Counted from the first letter of the stretch, positions 35,067-44,155 are shown. The stretch: 57,893 nucleotides of DNA from Fidelibacterota bacterium (GCA_013202495.1 JABMQQ010000026.1:1-57893), one strand, 5' to 3'. The notes: generated by a model not told the origin, from the sequence alone. Numbers and translations: made by a program.

Positions 35067-36229
35067 GTGATCGTGCTGTGCCTGATCTCCGCTTTGCGGA
35101 TACTTACTGTAATATATTGGACGGCAATGAGTGAGATAAGACTCATGATAGCACCGGCAATAAATGGGATCCGATAATCAACAATCCAGGCCAGACCACC
35201 TAATACGGGAATAACCACGGCTGCAATATGGTTGATAGTGAAACCCATGGCCATGGTGGGCGCCATGTGGTCTGCATCGCCCACCTTTTGGAAGAAGGTG
35301 CGAATACCCATGGAAAAGTTGAAGAAAATATGATCAAGAATATAGAGTACAGCAATGACTGCCTTGGTTTCTACTGTTGCATAGGCGATAAAGACAAAGA
35401 TCAGGCTGAGATACTCGACGGAAAGTACCTTTTGCTCACCAAAACGAATGATGGCTTTTCCAATCATGGGACTTAGAAAGTAATTGATAGCATTGTTGAG
35501 CATGAAGAGCATGGTTATTTCTTTTACACTGAATTGAAATTTTTCCACCAGCAGGAAAACGGCAAAAGCCACAAAGATCTGGCGCCGGGCGCCTGCCATA
35601 AAAGTCAGGAAGTAATAGAGGCTGTAACGTTTCCTGAAGATCATCTTCTTTTGCTGGGGAACTACATCATGCCGGGTAGGATTTTGAAACATGCCCCAGA
35701 GTCCAGCTATGACAATGAGTCCACCCAGAATACCAAACATCAATTCATAACTGAGAACAGAGCTGGCACCCAGCAATACAAAACCAATAACAATGGCAGA
35801 TGCTGAGGAATAGCTGCGCAATTTACCCATGACCCAGGGGGAGGTATGTGTATCAAAATATTGTAATGTTAAGGACTGATTTGTGGTTTCAAAATAGTGA
35901 AAACCAAAACTCATGAGCAAGGTGGTGAAAATCAAACCGGCAAAAGAAGGAAACACACCGGTAAAACTGATTCCAAGACCCAAAATAGCCACGGATAAGG
36001 CTGAAAGCCGATGCTCTTTGATAACCAGCGTGACAAAAACCACGAGGAGGGCCAAAAATCCAGGTATTTCCCGCACAGATTGGATCACACCTATATGGTT
36101 TCCACCTAATCCCACAACATCAACTGCAAAATTATTGAAGAGGGTACGCCATACCTGAAAACCCATGGTTGTTACAATGGACATGACAGCAAGGAAAAGG
36201 AACATACGATCTTGTCTGGCTTTTAGCAT
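35063..36229 (-). CDS. Major facilitator superfamily transporter
   Basis: A 388-residue polytopic inner-membrane transporter with about 11-12 hydrophobic helices, beginning LFLAVMSIVTTMGFQVWRTLFNNFAVDVVGL. The cytoplasmic loop after helix 6 carries NPTRHDVVPQQKKMIFRKRY. It is MFS_1-like; substrate and direction are not recognisable. Convergent with the DCC gene, sharing 4 bases. Confidence 0.85.
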   Translation of the reverse strand: MLKARQDRMFLFLAVMSIVTTMGFQVWRTLFNNFAVDVVGLGGNHIGVIQSVREIPGFLALLVVFVTLVIKEHRLSALSVAILGLGISFTGVFPSFAGLIFTTLLMSFGFHYFETTNQSLTLQYFDTHTSPWVMGKLRSYSSASAIVIGFVLLGASSVLSYELMFGILGGLIVIAGLWGMFQNPTRHDVVPQQKKMIFRKRYSLYYFLTFMAGARRQIFVAFAVFLLVEKFQFSVKEITMLFMLNNAINYFLSPMIGKAIIRFGEQKVLSVEYLSLIFVFIAYATVETKAVIAVLYILDHIFFNFSMGIRTFFQKVGDADHMAPTMAMGFTINHIAAVVIPVLGGLAWIVDYRIPFIAGAIMSLISLIAVQYITVSIRKAEIRHSTIT

Positions 36230-36417
36230 GGCAGCAGGCTAATCCTAAACGACTGATGATGGAAAGACTTTCTATTGTATTCATGGAAATATTACATTAA
36301 CACTTGACCGCTATAACATTCTGGATTTTTCAATAGAGAAAACATGATGGATAAGAAGCTGCAATTGATCAAATATTTGCAATCTTGTTTTAGTAAATAG
36401 CTAAAAAGGAAAACACT

Positions 36418-37575
36418 ATGGAAAGGCGCGATTTTATAATACAAAGCGGGACAATATTAACTGCGACGATGTTATTCCCTGGGGAACTATCAGGGCTGGA
36501 CAGGTCAGAGAAATCGCTTATCGGGACCCGTAGACCCAATCCTGATAACTATCCTCAACCTATTCTGAAGGCAATCTCCATTGGGATGAATGCCCCCAAT
36601 CCACACAACTCACAAGCCTGGAAGTTCAAGATTCTCTCTGATTTTGAAGCACTGTTGTATCTTGATGAGTCAAGACTTTTACACGCCACAGATCCACCAG
36701 GTCGTCAAATCCATATCGGTTGCGGGTGTTTTCTGGAAACCCTGCGTCTAGGTGCATCCACGTTGGGATATTCAGCAGAATATGACCTGTTACCAGAGGG
36801 TGAATACCTACTCGAAGAGGCTGGCTTGAAACCGGTCGCTTTCATTAAGGTAGCAGCAGGTTCAACCGAACCACTTCCTCTATCTGACTCGATCTTTTCG
36901 CGCCAAACGAACCGATCACTCTATGAGGGGGAGCTGATGACCAATTCAGAGTTTGATTCCATAACCGCTTTGACAACAGCCAAATATTCAGAACTCAGTT
37001 TCCATTCTGAACCTGAACGCTTAAAAGAAATGGTGGATGTTCTCTATGAAGGTATGGTGGTGGAGGCAAACACACACGTGACATACGATGAATCCCGAAT
37101 ATGGTTTAGGAGCAGTCAGAAAAAAATTGAGACCAAACGAGATGGTATCAACTTACGGACAGATGGCACGAAAGGACTCTTGCTCTCCATTATGGAGTTT
37201 ATTGTGAATGAAGAAAATGAAGAGAGCTGGCATAAATCAACTTCCATCAACGCATTTTTAAAATCCTATCGCAAAAAAATCTACACTGCCAAGGGAATAG
37301 TCCTGTTTAAGACACAGACAAATACAATGTCAGACTGGATTACCACGGGCATTGATTATGTTAGATTTCAACTTGCAGCCGATCAGTTGGGCTTCGTCAT
37401 TCACCCCGTAAGCCAGGTTTTACAGGAATATCCTGAAATGGATGATCTTAGGACACGCTTCAATGAGTTGGTTGGTGTATCAAAACCCTCTAAAATTCAG
37501 ATGGGAGTTCGTATTGGCAGGGGTGAAATACTATACTACTCATACCGCAGAGAACCAGAAGACCTATTGATCTGA
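36418..37575 (+). CDS. Acg/nitroreductase-family FMN oxidoreductase with Tat-like signal
   Basis: A 385-residue protein of the Acg FMN-binding (nitroreductase-like) family. The N-terminus MERRDFIIQSGTILTATMLF has the RRDF twin-arginine pattern and a hydrophobic stretch, so Tat export is plausible. GMNAPNPHNSQAWKFKIL matches the nitroreductase APS..NxQPW FMN pocket. The second domain has FSRQTNRSLYEGE and ends with DQLGFVIHPVSQ and an RIG flavin segment. Acg-type proteins bind FMN and may store or deplete flavin rather than reduce nitro compounds. The gap upstream (36230-36417) holds only weak promoter-like bases. Confidence 0.82.
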   Translation: MERRDFIIQSGTILTATMLFPGELSGLDRSEKSLIGTRRPNPDNYPQPILKAISIGMNAPNPHNSQAWKFKILSDFEALLYLDESRLLHATDPPGRQIHIGCGCFLETLRLGASTLGYSAEYDLLPEGEYLLEEAGLKPVAFIKVAAGSTEPLPLSDSIFSRQTNRSLYEGELMTNSEFDSITALTTAKYSELSFHSEPERLKEMVDVLYEGMVVEANTHVTYDESRIWFRSSQKKIETKRDGINLRTDGTKGLLLSIMEFIVNEENEESWHKSTSINAFLKSYRKKIYTAKGIVLFKTQTNTMSDWITTGIDYVRFQLAADQLGFVIHPVSQVLQEYPEMDDLRTRFNELVGVSKPSKIQMGVRIGRGEILYYSYRREPEDLLI

Positions 37576-37588
37576 TTTGGAGCAGAAA

Positions 37589-38932
37589 CTATTTGCTGGA
37601 TTTCAGCAGTGTTCCCCTGGATATATCGCCATCCAGGGTCTTACTTGCCACAATTCCCCCCCTCCTTATAACTGTTTCAGGAAATAATGCAGGAAAATCT
37701 GTGTAAGCGTTCCAATCCAGTGATGTCTCCAGCCTGGATTCCCAATCATCAGCGATTGACCAGGGATCTACAATCATCAGATCAGCATGCAAACCTGGTT
37801 TGATACTACCTTTAAGATGATCAAGGGCGAAAATTTTAGCTGGATTCCGGCTGGTAAGGCGGACCAACAATTCCAGATTAAGATGGCGCTCCATAAATTG
37901 AGCTAACAGAGTGGGGAAAAGGGTCTCCACACCGCCCATTCCATTGGGAATGTCTTGAAAGCGAGTTCCCCTGGGTTTGTCTGCCAGACAAAAGGGGCAA
38001 TGGTCAGAACCAATCGTATGAATCTGTCCATTCTGGAGCCCCAGCCACAAGGCCTCACAATCTGCTTCAGTGCGTAGTGGGGGACTGGACACAAACATTT
38101 GTCCATCAGCCCTCTCGTACATCTTATCCGAGAGCAGTAAATAGTGGGGGCAGGTCTCAACTTTCAACAGGGGATATTCAGCTGCTTTAGCCAGCCCTGC
38201 TGCAGTATTAAGATGAACGATATATATGGTACAGTTCGTTCGAGCAGAGATTTCTCCAAGCTGACTCACCGCCACCAGTTCTGCCTTAGCAGGACGACTC
38301 AAACCATGATAGCGGGAATGGGTTTCCTTCCCATGAGCAAAGGGCTCAGAAGCTTTGATTATTACATCATTGTCTTCAGAGTGTACCATGAGGATACCAT
38401 GGTGCTGTGCAATAATATCTGCCACAGCTTCAATTTGATCATAGGTCAGCATCATGTTTGCTTCAGCATAGGTGGTAAACACTTTGAAGCTGTTGAACCC
38501 TCGGGCGATCAATTCTGGAATCTCAGCCAGTATTTCCGGTTCGAAACGAGTGATGTTAACATGAATACCCACATCGCAAAGGGACTCACCTGCCAGCTCA
38601 ATACGAGTATTGAGGCTTTCTGTCAATGATTGGCCCGATTCTAGCACGCTAAAGTCCAGGATGGTGGTTACCCCTCCGTGGAGGGCCGAGCGGCTTCCTG
38701 AGGCGAATGTGTCCGCAGAATGGCCACTTTTGATAGGGATCCCCATGTGCGTGTGTGGATCAATGACCCCTGGAAATATCCATTTTCCTCCAGCTTCCAA
38801 AATTTTGGTGTTCTCTGGTGGGTTAATAACTGGAGATATTTCTACAAATAGGTCGTCTTCGATGAGGACATCTTGAATTTCCTGGCTGTTAGGTCCGATG
38901 ACCAGACCATTTCTTATGAGCAAAGAACTCAA
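37589..38932 (-). CDS. Hydantoinase/dihydropyrimidinase-like amidohydrolase
   Basis: A 447-residue cyclic-amide hydrolase. The binuclear metal site is complete: H60 and H62 (DPHTHMG), the carboxylated lysine K150 (FNSFKVF), H184 (MVHSEDND), H240 (IVHLNTA) and D310 (GSDHCPF). The sequence fits the dihydropyrimidinase/hydantoinase/allantoinase group. It overlaps xdhC by 4 bases and is the last gene of the selenium-molybdenum operon. In E. coli, hyuA (phenylhydantoinase) lies in the same kind of cluster with ygfJ, yqeB and yqeC, which supports a role in purine or hydantoin catabolism. Confidence 0.88.
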   Translation of the reverse strand: MSSLLIRNGLVIGPNSQEIQDVLIEDDLFVEISPVINPPENTKILEAGGKWIFPGVIDPHTHMGIPIKSGHSADTFASGSRSALHGGVTTILDFSVLESGQSLTESLNTRIELAGESLCDVGIHVNITRFEPEILAEIPELIARGFNSFKVFTTYAEANMMLTYDQIEAVADIIAQHHGILMVHSEDNDVIIKASEPFAHGKETHSRYHGLSRPAKAELVAVSQLGEISARTNCTIYIVHLNTAAGLAKAAEYPLLKVETCPHYLLLSDKMYERADGQMFVSSPPLRTEADCEALWLGLQNGQIHTIGSDHCPFCLADKPRGTRFQDIPNGMGGVETLFPTLLAQFMERHLNLELLVRLTSRNPAKIFALDHLKGSIKPGLHADLMIVDPWSIADDWESRLETSLDWNAYTDFPALFPETVIRRGGIVASKTLDGDISRGTLLKSSK

Positions 38933-39951
38933 GCAGATTTCCCACGGTAGACTGATATAATTTCTGATAAAATGCTGATGGCGATCTCAGGTACTGTCTG
39001 GGCATCTATATCGATACCTACTGGTGCATGAACTTTTGATAAGGATTCCTGGGCAAAACCGCTGGAATGCAAATTTTCAGATAATAGCTTCCATTTCCGT
39101 GCACTACTTACGAGTCCGATATAGCGAGCCGAAATATCAAGGGCATGAGATAAGAGTTGGCGGTCGTGTTTATGTTCCCGACTGGCAATGAGGATAAAAT
39201 CTCGCTTCGGAATGTGTGAAATAGCTTCCCGATTTATCGGGAACTCCGTTTTAAGTCTTTTTGCATAAGGGAATCGATCTGCTGTTATCAATTCTGTTCG
39301 ATCATCGTAGACCTTGACCTGAAGCTCATTAAAATGAGCCAATTGAGCCACAGCCTGACCCACATGCCCGGCTCCAAAGATGTGTAGCATGGGTGGGGAA
39401 AACACCTGCCACATGAGATTGAGGGAATCACCCTGAACCAGAGATCTGGTGAGTTGATTTTCAAATATAGTTCTTAGCCGTTTTTCCAGTTCAACCTCTG
39501 TGTTCTCAATGTCCTGGCGAGAGGTCACAATTTGTCTGTGGACTTGAGTCGGGGAGTCTCCACTTATATGGAGTTTGACCATAAGTTTCTGATCAAAGGC
39601 GGACTGTTTGAGCATATCACCATAAAAAGTTTCCAGTTCGAGTGAGAAGGGCTCAACAAGAACTTTCAAAGTTCCTCCGCACAGCCCCACATCCGCTTCA
39701 ACATCATTTCCCGTCATGTCAAAATCAAAGAGCATGGAGCTGGGTTCGGAAATCATTTTCAGGGCAGCCCGACTGACTTTCAATTCCATGGATCCACCAC
39801 CAATGGTCCCCAGAAGTGTGCCGTCATCCAGAACAAGCATCATGGGATAGTCTTTCCGGGGGACTGAGCCTTTCCATTGAACAACAGAACAGAGCATTGC
39901 CCTGCTCTCATTCCCACGGGACTTCCATTGATTCAGGAGCGATTTAATCAT
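38929..39951 (-). CDS. xdhC: XdhC-family molybdenum hydroxylase maturation factor
   Basis: A 340-residue XdhC/CoxI family protein. The N-terminal domain has GTIGGGSMELKV (about 48-59) and the GLCGG motif with C91. The C-terminal Rossmann part has FGAGHVGQA at about 192-200 and ends in the conserved PVGIDIDAQTVPEIAISILSEI. XdhC proteins bind molybdenum cofactor and deliver the sulfurated form to xanthine-dehydrogenase-like enzymes. In an operon with yqeB and yqeC, the target is probably a selenium-dependent molybdenum hydroxylase. It overlaps the neighbours by 4 bases on each side. Confidence 0.92.
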   Translation of the reverse strand: MIKSLLNQWKSRGNESRAMLCSVVQWKGSVPRKDYPMMLVLDDGTLLGTIGGGSMELKVSRAALKMISEPSSMLFDFDMTGNDVEADVGLCGGTLKVLVEPFSLELETFYGDMLKQSAFDQKLMVKLHISGDSPTQVHRQIVTSRQDIENTEVELEKRLRTIFENQLTRSLVQGDSLNLMWQVFSPPMLHIFGAGHVGQAVAQLAHFNELQVKVYDDRTELITADRFPYAKRLKTEFPINREAISHIPKRDFILIASREHKHDRQLLSHALDISARYIGLVSSARKWKLLSENLHSSGFAQESLSKVHAPVGIDIDAQTVPEIAISILSEIISVYRGKSA

Positions 39952-40751
39952 TGAAGTGTCTCATTCTGATGGAGCACAATCGCTTCAAATACACCAGCTG
40001 CAATGGCTCGGGCTTTTTCTGAAATTTGTTGGTATCCCACAGATTCACCCCGAGGATCAATATCACCAATTTTCATTCCCTTGACTACAGGTGTGTGCTC
40101 AGAGATCATACCGCGAACCATGCCGTCAAGAGGAGCGTATACGGGTTTATCGTTGTTGATCAAAGCGAGTTGCTGTCCTTTGGTCACGAGCTCTCCAAAC
40201 CGGGAAGACCACTTTATTTGTCCACTTCGGGTAGCCCGAACTAATCGCCGAGTGGTTTCCCCTCCTAAATTTCCAGGTATACCTGAATCTGCCAAAGGTG
40301 CTCCTGTGGAGATGATGCGACCAAGATTGTGCCCTCGCATGGTTTCTATGGCGAGATGACAGTTTTTATCAACTTCAAATCCAGGTCCTAATCCAATGAC
40401 CAGATCTGCCCAGGTTCTGAAATCTCCAGTATATTTTTTTAACATGCGTGCATCGACTATGATAGAGGGCTTAAATTCAAGAAGCTTCACTGGATCATCG
40501 TCAAACATGGGAATGTGTTTCCAGGGTTTGGATGGGTTTAATATATGCGATTGAGCCTTTTTCGATTTAATTCCCTCTACTTCGGATTTTCCATCCACCA
40601 ACGCACAACTGAAGGTGACGGGTCTCCGAATAGCCAGAGGAGGGGCTATATCTGACAAAAATACATGCAAGCCGACCCGATGCAGTAGATGGGCTACTCC
40701 GCTGCCTAATTCTCCGGCACCTCGAACCCAGACCAGTTCTTTAGCGAGCAT
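39948..40751 (-). CDS. yqeB: Selenium-dependent molybdenum hydroxylase maturation protein YqeB
   Basis: A 267-residue protein of the YqeB/EF2563 family. The opening ELVWVRGAGELGSGVAHLLHR is a Rossmann-like nucleotide site. It continues with IRRPVTFSCALVDG and the VDARMLK...ADLVIGLGPGFEVDKNCHLAIETMRGHNLG signature, and has a C-terminal biotinyl-like hairpin (LVTKGQQLALINNDKPVYAPLDGMVRGM). The family occurs only with selenium-labile molybdenum hydroxylases and is used as a marker of that trait. The ATG at 40751 overlaps the previous gene by 11 bases; the longer in-frame start at 40838 would add 29 residues that do not fit. Confidence 0.9.
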   Translation of the reverse strand: MLAKELVWVRGAGELGSGVAHLLHRVGLHVFLSDIAPPLAIRRPVTFSCALVDGKSEVEGIKSKKAQSHILNPSKPWKHIPMFDDDPVKLLEFKPSIIVDARMLKKYTGDFRTWADLVIGLGPGFEVDKNCHLAIETMRGHNLGRIISTGAPLADSGIPGNLGGETTRRLVRATRSGQIKWSSRFGELVTKGQQLALINNDKPVYAPLDGMVRGMISEHTPVVKGMKIGDIDPRGESVGYQQISEKARAIAAGVFEAIVLHQNETLQ

Positions 40752-41328
40752 GTTCAAACTCCAGGTAGTGGTCCATATCCATACTGATACCTTCATCAGG
40801 TATATCAATGAAGAGGGTGTCGGACCGAAATGTTTCAATCACCTGACGGCCCCCTACATCACCTGTGGCGGCCAGAAAAAAGGGTGATAGTTCGGTGGAA
40901 AAAAAGGTGGGATGCCCAGGTTTGTTCTGGTGACGAGGGGCTAGAATAAGGGGCTTCTTCTCATTTAACCTATCAATTAGTCTGGTGACAGTCTTTCGCT
41001 GTATAAAGGGTTTATCACCAGGACAAAAACACCAGTAGTCATAGGTCCGTCCTGCTGCCTTGACTCCGGTTACTACAGAACTGGCTATACCTGAATGAAA
41101 GTCTGTATTAAATTCGTAAATGATTTTATCATCGAAGCGTTGATCCAGAACCTTTTGGATCTTTTCACTCTGATACCCAAGAATGACGTAAACATCCAGA
41201 TCAAAATCGATAAAGGTGTTTACTGTATGCTCGATGGCAGTGCGGTCTTCCAGCACTTCAAGAAGTTTATTGGGAGGAAAGCGTGTGGAACGACCAGCCG
41301 CTGTGATAATCATTGCCAGATTGAGCAT
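40741..41328 (-). CDS. MobA-like nucleotidyltransferase (MocA/YgfJ type)
   Basis: A 195-residue NTP-transferase. The signature ITAAGRSTRFPPNKLL (about 8-23) and the metal-binding CPGDKPFI are seen. MocA makes molybdopterin cytosine dinucleotide from molybdopterin and CTP for xanthine-oxidase-family enzymes, and YgfJ is the homologue found in selenium-dependent clusters. The neighbours yqeC, yqeB and xdhC point to the YgfJ role. Its start overlaps the yqeC stop by 1 base (TAATG). Confidence 0.88.
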   Translation of the reverse strand: MLNLAMIITAAGRSTRFPPNKLLEVLEDRTAIEHTVNTFIDFDLDVYVILGYQSEKIQKVLDQRFDDKIIYEFNTDFHSGIASSVVTGVKAAGRTYDYWCFCPGDKPFIQRKTVTRLIDRLNEKKPLILAPRHQNKPGHPTFFSTELSPFFLAATGDVGGRQVIETFRSDTLFIDIPDEGISMDMDHYLEFEHAR

Positions 41329-42065
41329 TAATTAACCTTTTGAATATTGCCCTGTTCAATACTGCCGTAATAAACTGAATCATGACTCAATCGAGAAAGT
41401 GTTTTCGCCAATTCAAAAGCTTGATCCGGATAAGCATCAGCCTTGTTTACAAAATAGGTCAATTTGATTTCTTTTGGCACCTTCTGGAGATATCCATATT
41501 CACTGGTGAGGACTCGTGCGATGAAGATGGAATCAAGTATCTGGTTGGCATTCACATCCCAGAGTTCTCTAAACAATTCAGGACGATGCACCATTTTTCC
41601 ATCTACTCTGGCACCTACAGCATCTGCTCCGACCAAGATAATAGCATGGGTGGCAAAATGGGGAATAACTGGATCAAAGGGTTGGTGGGCTTTGATGGGT
41701 TTTTTTCTCGCTCCATCACACTCAAAGATTGTCAGATCCGAAGCCTCATGCACTAACTGCAGTTGGTCAGGTTCGAGTCCTATAAGTTTATGCTCACTTT
41801 CCTGGCCACCCATGATGTAAAGGGGATTAATCTCCAGTAAGGCTTCTCGATTTGCTTCGGCTTCAAATTCAGGAAAGAAGTGGACCTGGTGCTGTGGTGA
41901 AATTCCAGCTTTTGTAAGCGAGGAGAGTATGACATGCTCATAGGATTTTGAGAGTTCATTGCCAAGCTCATGCAGTAGAGCCGTTTTGCCTCCGCCACCG
42001 AGAATACCCACACAGCTCCCCTCGGCTTCGGCTACATTTTGAAATAAGATTTGAGAAAAATTCAT
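41328..42065 (-). CDS. yqeC: Selenium-dependent hydroxylase accessory protein YqeC
   Basis: A 245-residue P-loop-like protein of the YqeC family. The nucleotide-binding loop is GILGGGGKTALLHEL (GGGGKT at 23-28). Then come IMGGQESEHKLIGLEPDQL, FECDGARKKPIKAHQPFDPVIP and the VGADAVGARVDGKMVHRPELF segment typical of the family. Its precise role is unknown; it occurs with YqeB in genomes that use selenium as a molybdenum-enzyme cofactor. It is the first gene of the five-gene overlapping operon. Confidence 0.9.
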   Translation of the reverse strand: MNFSQILFQNVAEAEGSCVGILGGGGKTALLHELGNELSKSYEHVILSSLTKAGISPQHQVHFFPEFEAEANREALLEINPLYIMGGQESEHKLIGLEPDQLQLVHEASDLTIFECDGARKKPIKAHQPFDPVIPHFATHAIILVGADAVGARVDGKMVHRPELFRELWDVNANQILDSIFIARVLTSEYGYLQKVPKEIKLTYFVNKADAYPDQAFELAKTLSRLSHDSVYYGSIEQGNIQKVN

Positions 42066-42089
42066 GAGGGAATATAATCAGAATATTCT

Positions 42090-42113
42090 AGGCGAGGATT
42101 CGAATCCTCGCCT
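42090..42113. repeat. Perfect 24-base palindrome
   Basis: Each half is AGGCGAGGATTC and its complement, centred on TTCGAA. It lies in the 56-base gap between the quinone oxidoreductase and yqeC, both on the minus strand. There is no T tract, so it is not a usual terminator; it may be an operator or processing site. The core GGATTCGAATCC also matches the T-arm of tRNAs. Confidence 0.6.
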
Positions 42114-42121
42114 GGATGCAA

Positions 42122-43138
42122 TTATATGTGTACAACAATTTTCCCCTGGCTATTGCGGGATTCCATGAGCCTGTGTGCTTCAGCCATCTCTTCAAACTTG
42201 AATTCGTGCCCCACAACAGGTTTGAGATCATGCTGAAGGGTATATGAGCTCAGGTCTGTCCAAATTTTCATCATCCGTTCAGTGTCTTTCAAGAGATAGC
42301 CAAGATGACTGGCTCCCACTACCTGGGAAGCTGTTGCCATGGCATCGATTTTGACGCGGGGAATGTCCTGCCAGGTTTTCCACCAGGAAAAGGGGTTCAA
42401 TTTATTTAAATTCAGACTGGCAAATCCAATCACAACGAGTCTTCCAAAGGGGTTCAACACATCCATGCTCTTGCGGAAAACCTCACCACCCACAACTTCA
42501 AGAATGACATCCACACCTTGCCCACCCGTTTTCTCTCGAATAAACTCAACAAAATCATCAGTTTGGTAATTGATGGGATGGTCTACACCCAGTTGGCGAA
42601 TCAGATCCAGCTTGGTATCCTTGCTGGCAGTCCCAAAAACTTCACAACCCAGCGCTTTGGCTAATTGAACTGCTGCAGTACCAACACCACCAGCGGCGGC
42701 TTGAATTAGAACACGATCCGTCGCTCTGATTCTACACACTTCAAACAGAGCCACCCAGGCTGTCATAAACTGGACAGCATATCCTGCATTTTCAGCAGAA
42801 CTAAAATTCTCAAAGGCAGGCAGAATCTGGCTGACTGGAACCACTACCTCTTCGGCATAACACCCATACTGTCCAACGACAATCACAGGAGTTCCAATCT
42901 GAAGATGAGAGACTCCTTCACCCAGCGCCTCAATTTTTCCATAGGCTTCCATGCCAGGGATGTAGGGACGTTTGGGAGCCCAGCCATAAAGTCCCTTGCG
43001 ACTCTGAATCTCTGCGTAATTCAAACCAATGGTTTCAATCCGAACTCTGACTTCATTTTGACCCACGGGGGTTGAGGCTACATCTGAGATTTTTAAAACG
43101 TCTGCACCGCCAACTTTATTGAGGACGTAAGCTTTCAT
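42122..43138 (-). CDS. Zinc-type alcohol dehydrogenase / quinone oxidoreductase family
   Basis: A 338-residue medium-chain reductase of the quinone oxidoreductase (QOR/VAT-1) branch. The opening VGQNEVRVRIETIGLNYAEIQSRKG is typical, and the NADPH site is AAAGGVGTAAVQLAKALG at about 148-165. The zinc-binding cysteines of true alcohol dehydrogenases are absent. It probably reduces quinones or enones with NADPH. A separate promoter is likely upstream, so it need not be part of the selenium operon. Confidence 0.9.
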   Translation of the reverse strand: MKAYVLNKVGGADVLKISDVASTPVGQNEVRVRIETIGLNYAEIQSRKGLYGWAPKRPYIPGMEAYGKIEALGEGVSHLQIGTPVIVVGQYGCYAEEVVVPVSQILPAFENFSSAENAGYAVQFMTAWVALFEVCRIRATDRVLIQAAAGGVGTAAVQLAKALGCEVFGTASKDTKLDLIRQLGVDHPINYQTDDFVEFIREKTGGQGVDVILEVVGGEVFRKSMDVLNPFGRLVVIGFASLNLNKLNPFSWWKTWQDIPRVKIDAMATASQVVGASHLGYLLKDTERMMKIWTDLSSYTLQHDLKPVVGHEFKFEEMAEAHRLMESRNSQGKIVVHI

Positions 43139-43585
43139 AAATATTCCTTATTCAGGTGTTTTCAGATTTCTAAGCTATTATAATGTTTAAGGATATCATC
43201 CAAGGAAAAACTTCTCCATCAGTTACCCACGGGAACACATTGGTTTGTCGCCTCCCCAGACACGGCATCAGAAAAACATATAAATGCCCACAGGAGAAAG
43301 AGAAATTTATGATCAAATGGCCGGGAATAGTAACTATAGGGGTAGTGACTGATTATTGCTAAAACACATAACAACATAAATATCAGTAGTATAAGACATG
43401 ATTAAACTCAAAATAAAGTGACTCTGTGACATTTATCAACTGCAAAAATAAAGGTGAGAAAGATTGTCATTTAGCCCTTGTTGACCCAATTCGCGCCGTC
43501 TATACTGGCTGCCCAAAGACAATAACCCTATGAAAAAATCCAACTTACATAAAATTAAAAAAAAGATAGCCACGATAGAGGAAAT
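43139..43585. other. Intergenic region, 447 bases
   Basis: Divergent spacer between the quinone oxidoreductase and the 3D-domain gene. Apart from the -10 box at 43177-43182, nothing firm is seen. A 17-codon frame at 43309-43362 begins after a GGAG site (MIKWPGIVTIGVVTDYC) but resembles nothing known. A TTGTTG...TATACT pair at about 43478-43506 could be a promoter for the 3D-domain gene. Confidence 0.4.
43177..43182 (-). promoter_or_regulatory. Possible -10 box for the quinone oxidoreductase gene
   Basis: On the minus strand, a perfect TATAAT lies about 38 bases before the start codon of the quinone oxidoreductase gene. The -35 region has only weak matches (TTGGAT at a 15-base spacing). Confidence 0.4.
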
Positions 43586-44131
43586 ATGAAATACAGACAC
43601 ATTATCGCATACACAATGATCTTGCTCGCATTCTGGGCAGTTCATGTTAATCGTGAAGCGAGACATCATACCGAAATTGAAAACATTCTTGCTCATGAAT
43701 CCATGATTAAAGACTCACTAAATACCTACATGGTAGAAATGGCAGCCGCCCTGGATCTCTTCACCGAAGGACATCCATTGGTATTTACTGCCTATAATGC
43801 ACTCGTTGGACAGACAGATGATACACCCAATATCACAGCCAGTAATAAACAAATATTTCCTGGCGTTCTGGCCTTGAGTCGTGAGCTAATCACCAGATAT
43901 GGACATGGTGGCGATATTCAATATGGTGATAAGGTCTGGGTGGTGGTACCCATGCAGGTTGAAGACACCATGAATAAACGCTGGCGTGGTCGTGGGGATG
44001 TCTTCATGCTGGACTATGACAAAGCAGTACAGTTTGGCAGAAAATCCGGCATTCTATATCATCAGGGTGATGACATTGAATATGCCAGTGCCATTCAAGA
44101 AGATAAAGAGACTTTTACTGCGATTAACTAA
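43586..44131 (+). CDS. 3D-domain (RlpA-like double-psi barrel) protein with N-terminal anchor
   Basis: A 181-residue protein. An N-terminal hydrophobic segment (about 6-20) acts as an anchor or signal, and a 3D domain spans about 66-160. The pattern is FTAYNALVGQTDDTPNITASN, then FPGVLALSRELI, then YGDKVWVVV, then VEDTMNKRWRGRGDVFM and AVQFGRKSGILYH. The three aspartates that name the domain are probably D78 or D79, D127 and D138. Known 3D and MltA-type domains bind or cleave peptidoglycan. No lytic enzyme domain is attached, so the role could be binding or a minimal transglycosylase. A terminator follows 25 bases after the stop. Confidence 0.75.
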   Translation: MKYRHIIAYTMILLAFWAVHVNREARHHTEIENILAHESMIKDSLNTYMVEMAAALDLFTEGHPLVFTAYNALVGQTDDTPNITASNKQIFPGVLALSRELITRYGHGGDIQYGDKVWVVVPMQVEDTMNKRWRGRGDVFMLDYDKAVQFGRKSGILYHQGDDIEYASAIQEDKETFTAIN

Positions 44132-44155
44132 GCGCAGATTTACATAAATAGAATA

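Noticed and set aside
36344-36400. 18-codon frame upstream of the nitroreductase-like gene
   Set aside because: It has no ribosome site and no attenuator-like hairpin follows it, so I do not call a leader peptide.
43309-43362. 17-codon frame after a GGAG site in the 43.1-43.6 kb gap
   Set aside because: Too short, no aromatic or other codon run, no terminator after it, and no recognisable product.
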